Of a DNA stretch of 34,099 nucleotides, positions 32,782 to 34,099 are shown one piece after another. The first letter of the stretch is position 1, and every line of letters starts with the position of its first letter. Origin of the DNA: Microvirga lupini (lineage in GTDB: Bacteria > Pseudomonadota > Alphaproteobacteria > Rhizobiales > Beijerinckiaceae); assembly GCA_000517005.1 (NCBI GenBank), contig KI911965.1, positions 814,407 through 848,505 of the forward strand, read 5' to 3'. The translations under genes were made by a program, and so were the position numbers. A model generated the notes under the pieces. The model did no database searches, was not told the DNA's origin, and saw only the letters and a program-made list of their open reading frames with translations.

Positions 32782-33813
32782 ATGGGTTTCAAGATCGCCG
32801 TCGTCGGTGCGACCGGCAATGTGGGCCGCGAGATGCTGAGCATTCTCGCCGAGCGGGCCTTCCCGGCCGATGAGGTGGTGGCGCTGGCCTCCCGCCGCAG
32901 TCAAGGGTCAGAAGTCTCCTACGGCGACAAGACGCTCAAGACGAAGGCTCTCGACACCTACGATTTCTCCGATGTCGATCTGTGCCTCATGTCCGCCGGC
33001 GGCGAGGTCTCCAAGGAATGGTCGCCCAAGATCGCAGCCCAGGGCGCGGTCGTGATCGACAACTCCTCCGCTTGGCGCTACGACCCGGAGGTGCCGCTGG
33101 TGGTGCCGGAGGTGAATGCCGAGGCGCTTCGCGACATGAAGAAGGGCATCATCGCCAACCCCAACTGCTCCACCGCCCAGCTCGTCGTGGCCCTCAAGCC
33201 GCTCCATGACCGCGCCACCATCAAGCGCGTGGTGGTGGCCACCTACCAGTCGGTCTCCGGCGCCGGCAAGGACGGCATGGACGAGCTCGACCGCCAGACC
33301 AAGGCGCTCTACTCGCTCCAGGACGTGCAGGAGAAGAAGTTCCCCAAGCGCATCGCCTTCAACCTGATCCCGCACATCGACGTGTTCATGGAGGACGGGT
33401 ACACGAAGGAAGAGTGGAAGATGACGGCCGAGACCAAGAAGATTCTCGACCCGAAGATCAAGCTCACCGCCACCTGCGTGCGCGTGCCGGTCTTCATCAG
33501 CCACTCGGAAGCCGTGAACGTGGAATTCGAGAAGCCGATCACGGCGGATGAGGCGCGCGACATCCTGCGCGCTGCCCCCGGGATCATGGTGGTCGATAAG
33601 CGCGAGTCCGGCGGCTACATCACGCCCCACGAGGCGGCCGGCGAGGACGCCACCTACATCTCCCGCATCCGCGAGGACATTACGGTCGAGAATGGCCTGT
33701 CCTTCTGGTGCGTCTCCGACAACCTGCGCAAGGGCGCGGCGCTGAATGCCGTGCAGATCGCCGAAGCCATGGCCAATCGCGGCCTGCTGAAGCCGAAGAG
33801 GCAGGCGGCCTGA
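32782..33813 (+). CDS. asd: Aspartate-semialdehyde dehydrogenase
   Basis: Asd (343 residues) reduces beta-aspartyl phosphate to the semialdehyde, the branch point for lysine/diaminopimelate, threonine and methionine. The NADP site is VVGATGNVGREM at the N-terminus. The catalytic Cys129 lies in NPNCSTAQ, the phosphate/aspartyl-binding segments include DNSSAWRYDP, and the substrate-binding Arg is in TCVRVPVFISHSE. AGGAG at 32770-32774 precedes the ATG. A strong terminator follows. DapF, later in the same pathway, is encoded at 6756-7640. Confidence 0.98.
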   Translation: MGFKIAVVGATGNVGREMLSILAERAFPADEVVALASRRSQGSEVSYGDKTLKTKALDTYDFSDVDLCLMSAGGEVSKEWSPKIAAQGAVVIDNSSAWRYDPEVPLVVPEVNAEALRDMKKGIIANPNCSTAQLVVALKPLHDRATIKRVVVATYQSVSGAGKDGMDELDRQTKALYSLQDVQEKKFPKRIAFNLIPHIDVFMEDGYTKEEWKMTAETKKILDPKIKLTATCVRVPVFISHSEAVNVEFEKPITADEARDILRAAPGIMVVDKRESGGYITPHEAAGEDATYISRIREDITVENGLSFWCVSDNLRKGAALNAVQIAEAMANRGLLKPKRQAA

Positions 33814-33861
33814 GCGCCGATCGGACGCAAGGCGTCCGTTCTTGATGCGCACAAGTTGAGG

Positions 33862-33890
33862 GAGCCGCGTCGCATCCGACGCGGCTCTTT
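33862..33890 (+). terminator. Intrinsic terminator after asd
   Basis: GAGCCGCGTCG, loop CATC and CGACGCGGCTC form an 11-base perfect stem (33862-33887), followed by TTT. Confidence 0.9.
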
Positions 33891-33902
33891 GCTCGCCCTC
33901 CC

Positions 33903-33993
33903 TCGTCATCACCGGCCTTGTGCCGGTGATCCCGATTGGATGAGCGCCGCGTTTCACAGGATCGGGATGACCGGCACGAGGCCGGCCATGACG
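33903..33993. repeat. Paired palindromic element, family A
   Basis: The left unit runs from CGTCATCACCGGCCTTGTGC through CGGTGATCCCGAT; the right unit begins ATCGGGATGACCGGCACGAG and ends GGCCATGACG. The layout matches 2498-2587 and 18558-18650, with the units facing each other across about 25 bases. Confidence 0.85.
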
Positions 33994-34040
33994 GGAAGGC
34001 CTCACCCAGCCACACCAACCCCCGCCCCTCCCGCATAGGG

Positions 34041-34073
34041 AAGCCCTGGCAGAATCCCTGCCGGGGTTTCTCA
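34041..34073 (+). terminator. Terminator-like hairpin near the window end
   Basis: AAGCCCTGGCAG (34041-34052) pairs with CTGCCGGGGTTT (34058-34069) through G-T wobbles, followed by CTC. The region 33994-34040 shows nothing I can assign, so its associated gene is unclear. Confidence 0.4.
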
Positions 34074-34099
34074 TGCTATCACATGCGGGATGTGTCTCA

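Noticed and set aside
31910-32782. A long minus-strand extension of the membrane-anchored unknown up to 32782
   Set aside because: It would pass antisense through the whole GNAT gene, whose domain motifs are clear, and the extension has no recognisable family.
2498-33993. A CRISPR array made from the repeated palindromes
   Set aside because: Copies are kilobases apart, lie in both orientations, have no regular spacers, and no cas genes are present.

Overview
This 34.1 kb window is GC-rich chromosomal DNA from an alphaproteobacterium of the Rhizobiales (Hyphomicrobiales) type. That inference rests on gene order (dapF-mtaB near ftsY-ispZ; ffh-rpsP-rimM-trmD; rplS-leuC, leuD, leuB, asd), on codon use, and on several families of short palindromic intergenic repeats of the kind common in Methylobacterium/Microvirga/Bosea-like genomes. 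The genus is not fixed by the sequence. I see no tRNA, rRNA, insertion sequence, integrase, phage gene or CRISPR array.

Layout. 1-2.6 kb: a YaiI/YqxD-family protein, a Rid-family protein lacking the usual catalytic Arg, and a membrane-anchored class III adenylate cyclase. 2.6-8.5 kb: mostly minus strand, with ispZ/yciB and ftsY (4-base overlap), a plus-strand RluA-type pseudouridine synthase, mtaB and dapF (4-base overlap) and a TauE/SafE permease. 8.5-12 kb: a secreted GyrI-like-domain protein, a HAD phosphatase, a Tat-type metallo-beta-lactamase-fold protein, then about 500 bases without a recognised gene that hold repeats and a possible small structured RNA. 11.8-15.6 kb: the SRP/ribosome/tRNA-modification operon, with a small YHS-like gene before ffh, an 89-residue unknown ORF between ffh and rpsP, and a palindromic repeat inside the 5' part of rimM. 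15.6-18.5 kb: accessory genes (methyltransferase, VOC protein, cysteine-synthase-like enzyme, HxlR regulator) that separate trmD from rplS. 18.7-20.9 kb: rplS and leuC, each with a clear terminator. 21-24.8 kb: a small membrane protein with a minimal zincin, a TetR regulator with two tandem operator palindromes followed by yciI and tag, then leuD and a cupin. 24.8-29.5 kb: a lytic transglycosylase, a metallophosphoesterase directly followed by a kinase-universal-stress fusion, and leuB. 29.5-34.1 kb: a small secreted protein, a frameshifted sulfite-oxidase-like gene, a membrane-anchored unknown, a GNAT acetyltransferase and asd.

How they fit together. Ffh and FtsY, the two SRP GTPases, lie 8 kb apart. 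Asd and DapF both serve lysine/diaminopimelate synthesis. LeuC, LeuD and LeuB form the isopropylmalate part of leucine synthesis but are dispersed over 10 kb as three separate units. RpsP, RimM, TrmD, RplS, MtaB and the pseudouridine synthase serve ribosome or tRNA maturation. Most of the window is conserved core genome. The parts most worth checking are the phosphoesterase/kinase-USP pair, the repeat-derived N-terminus of RimM, the small ORF inside the ffh operon, the TetR operator array, the candidate RNA upstream of ffh and the frameshifted sulfite oxidase.
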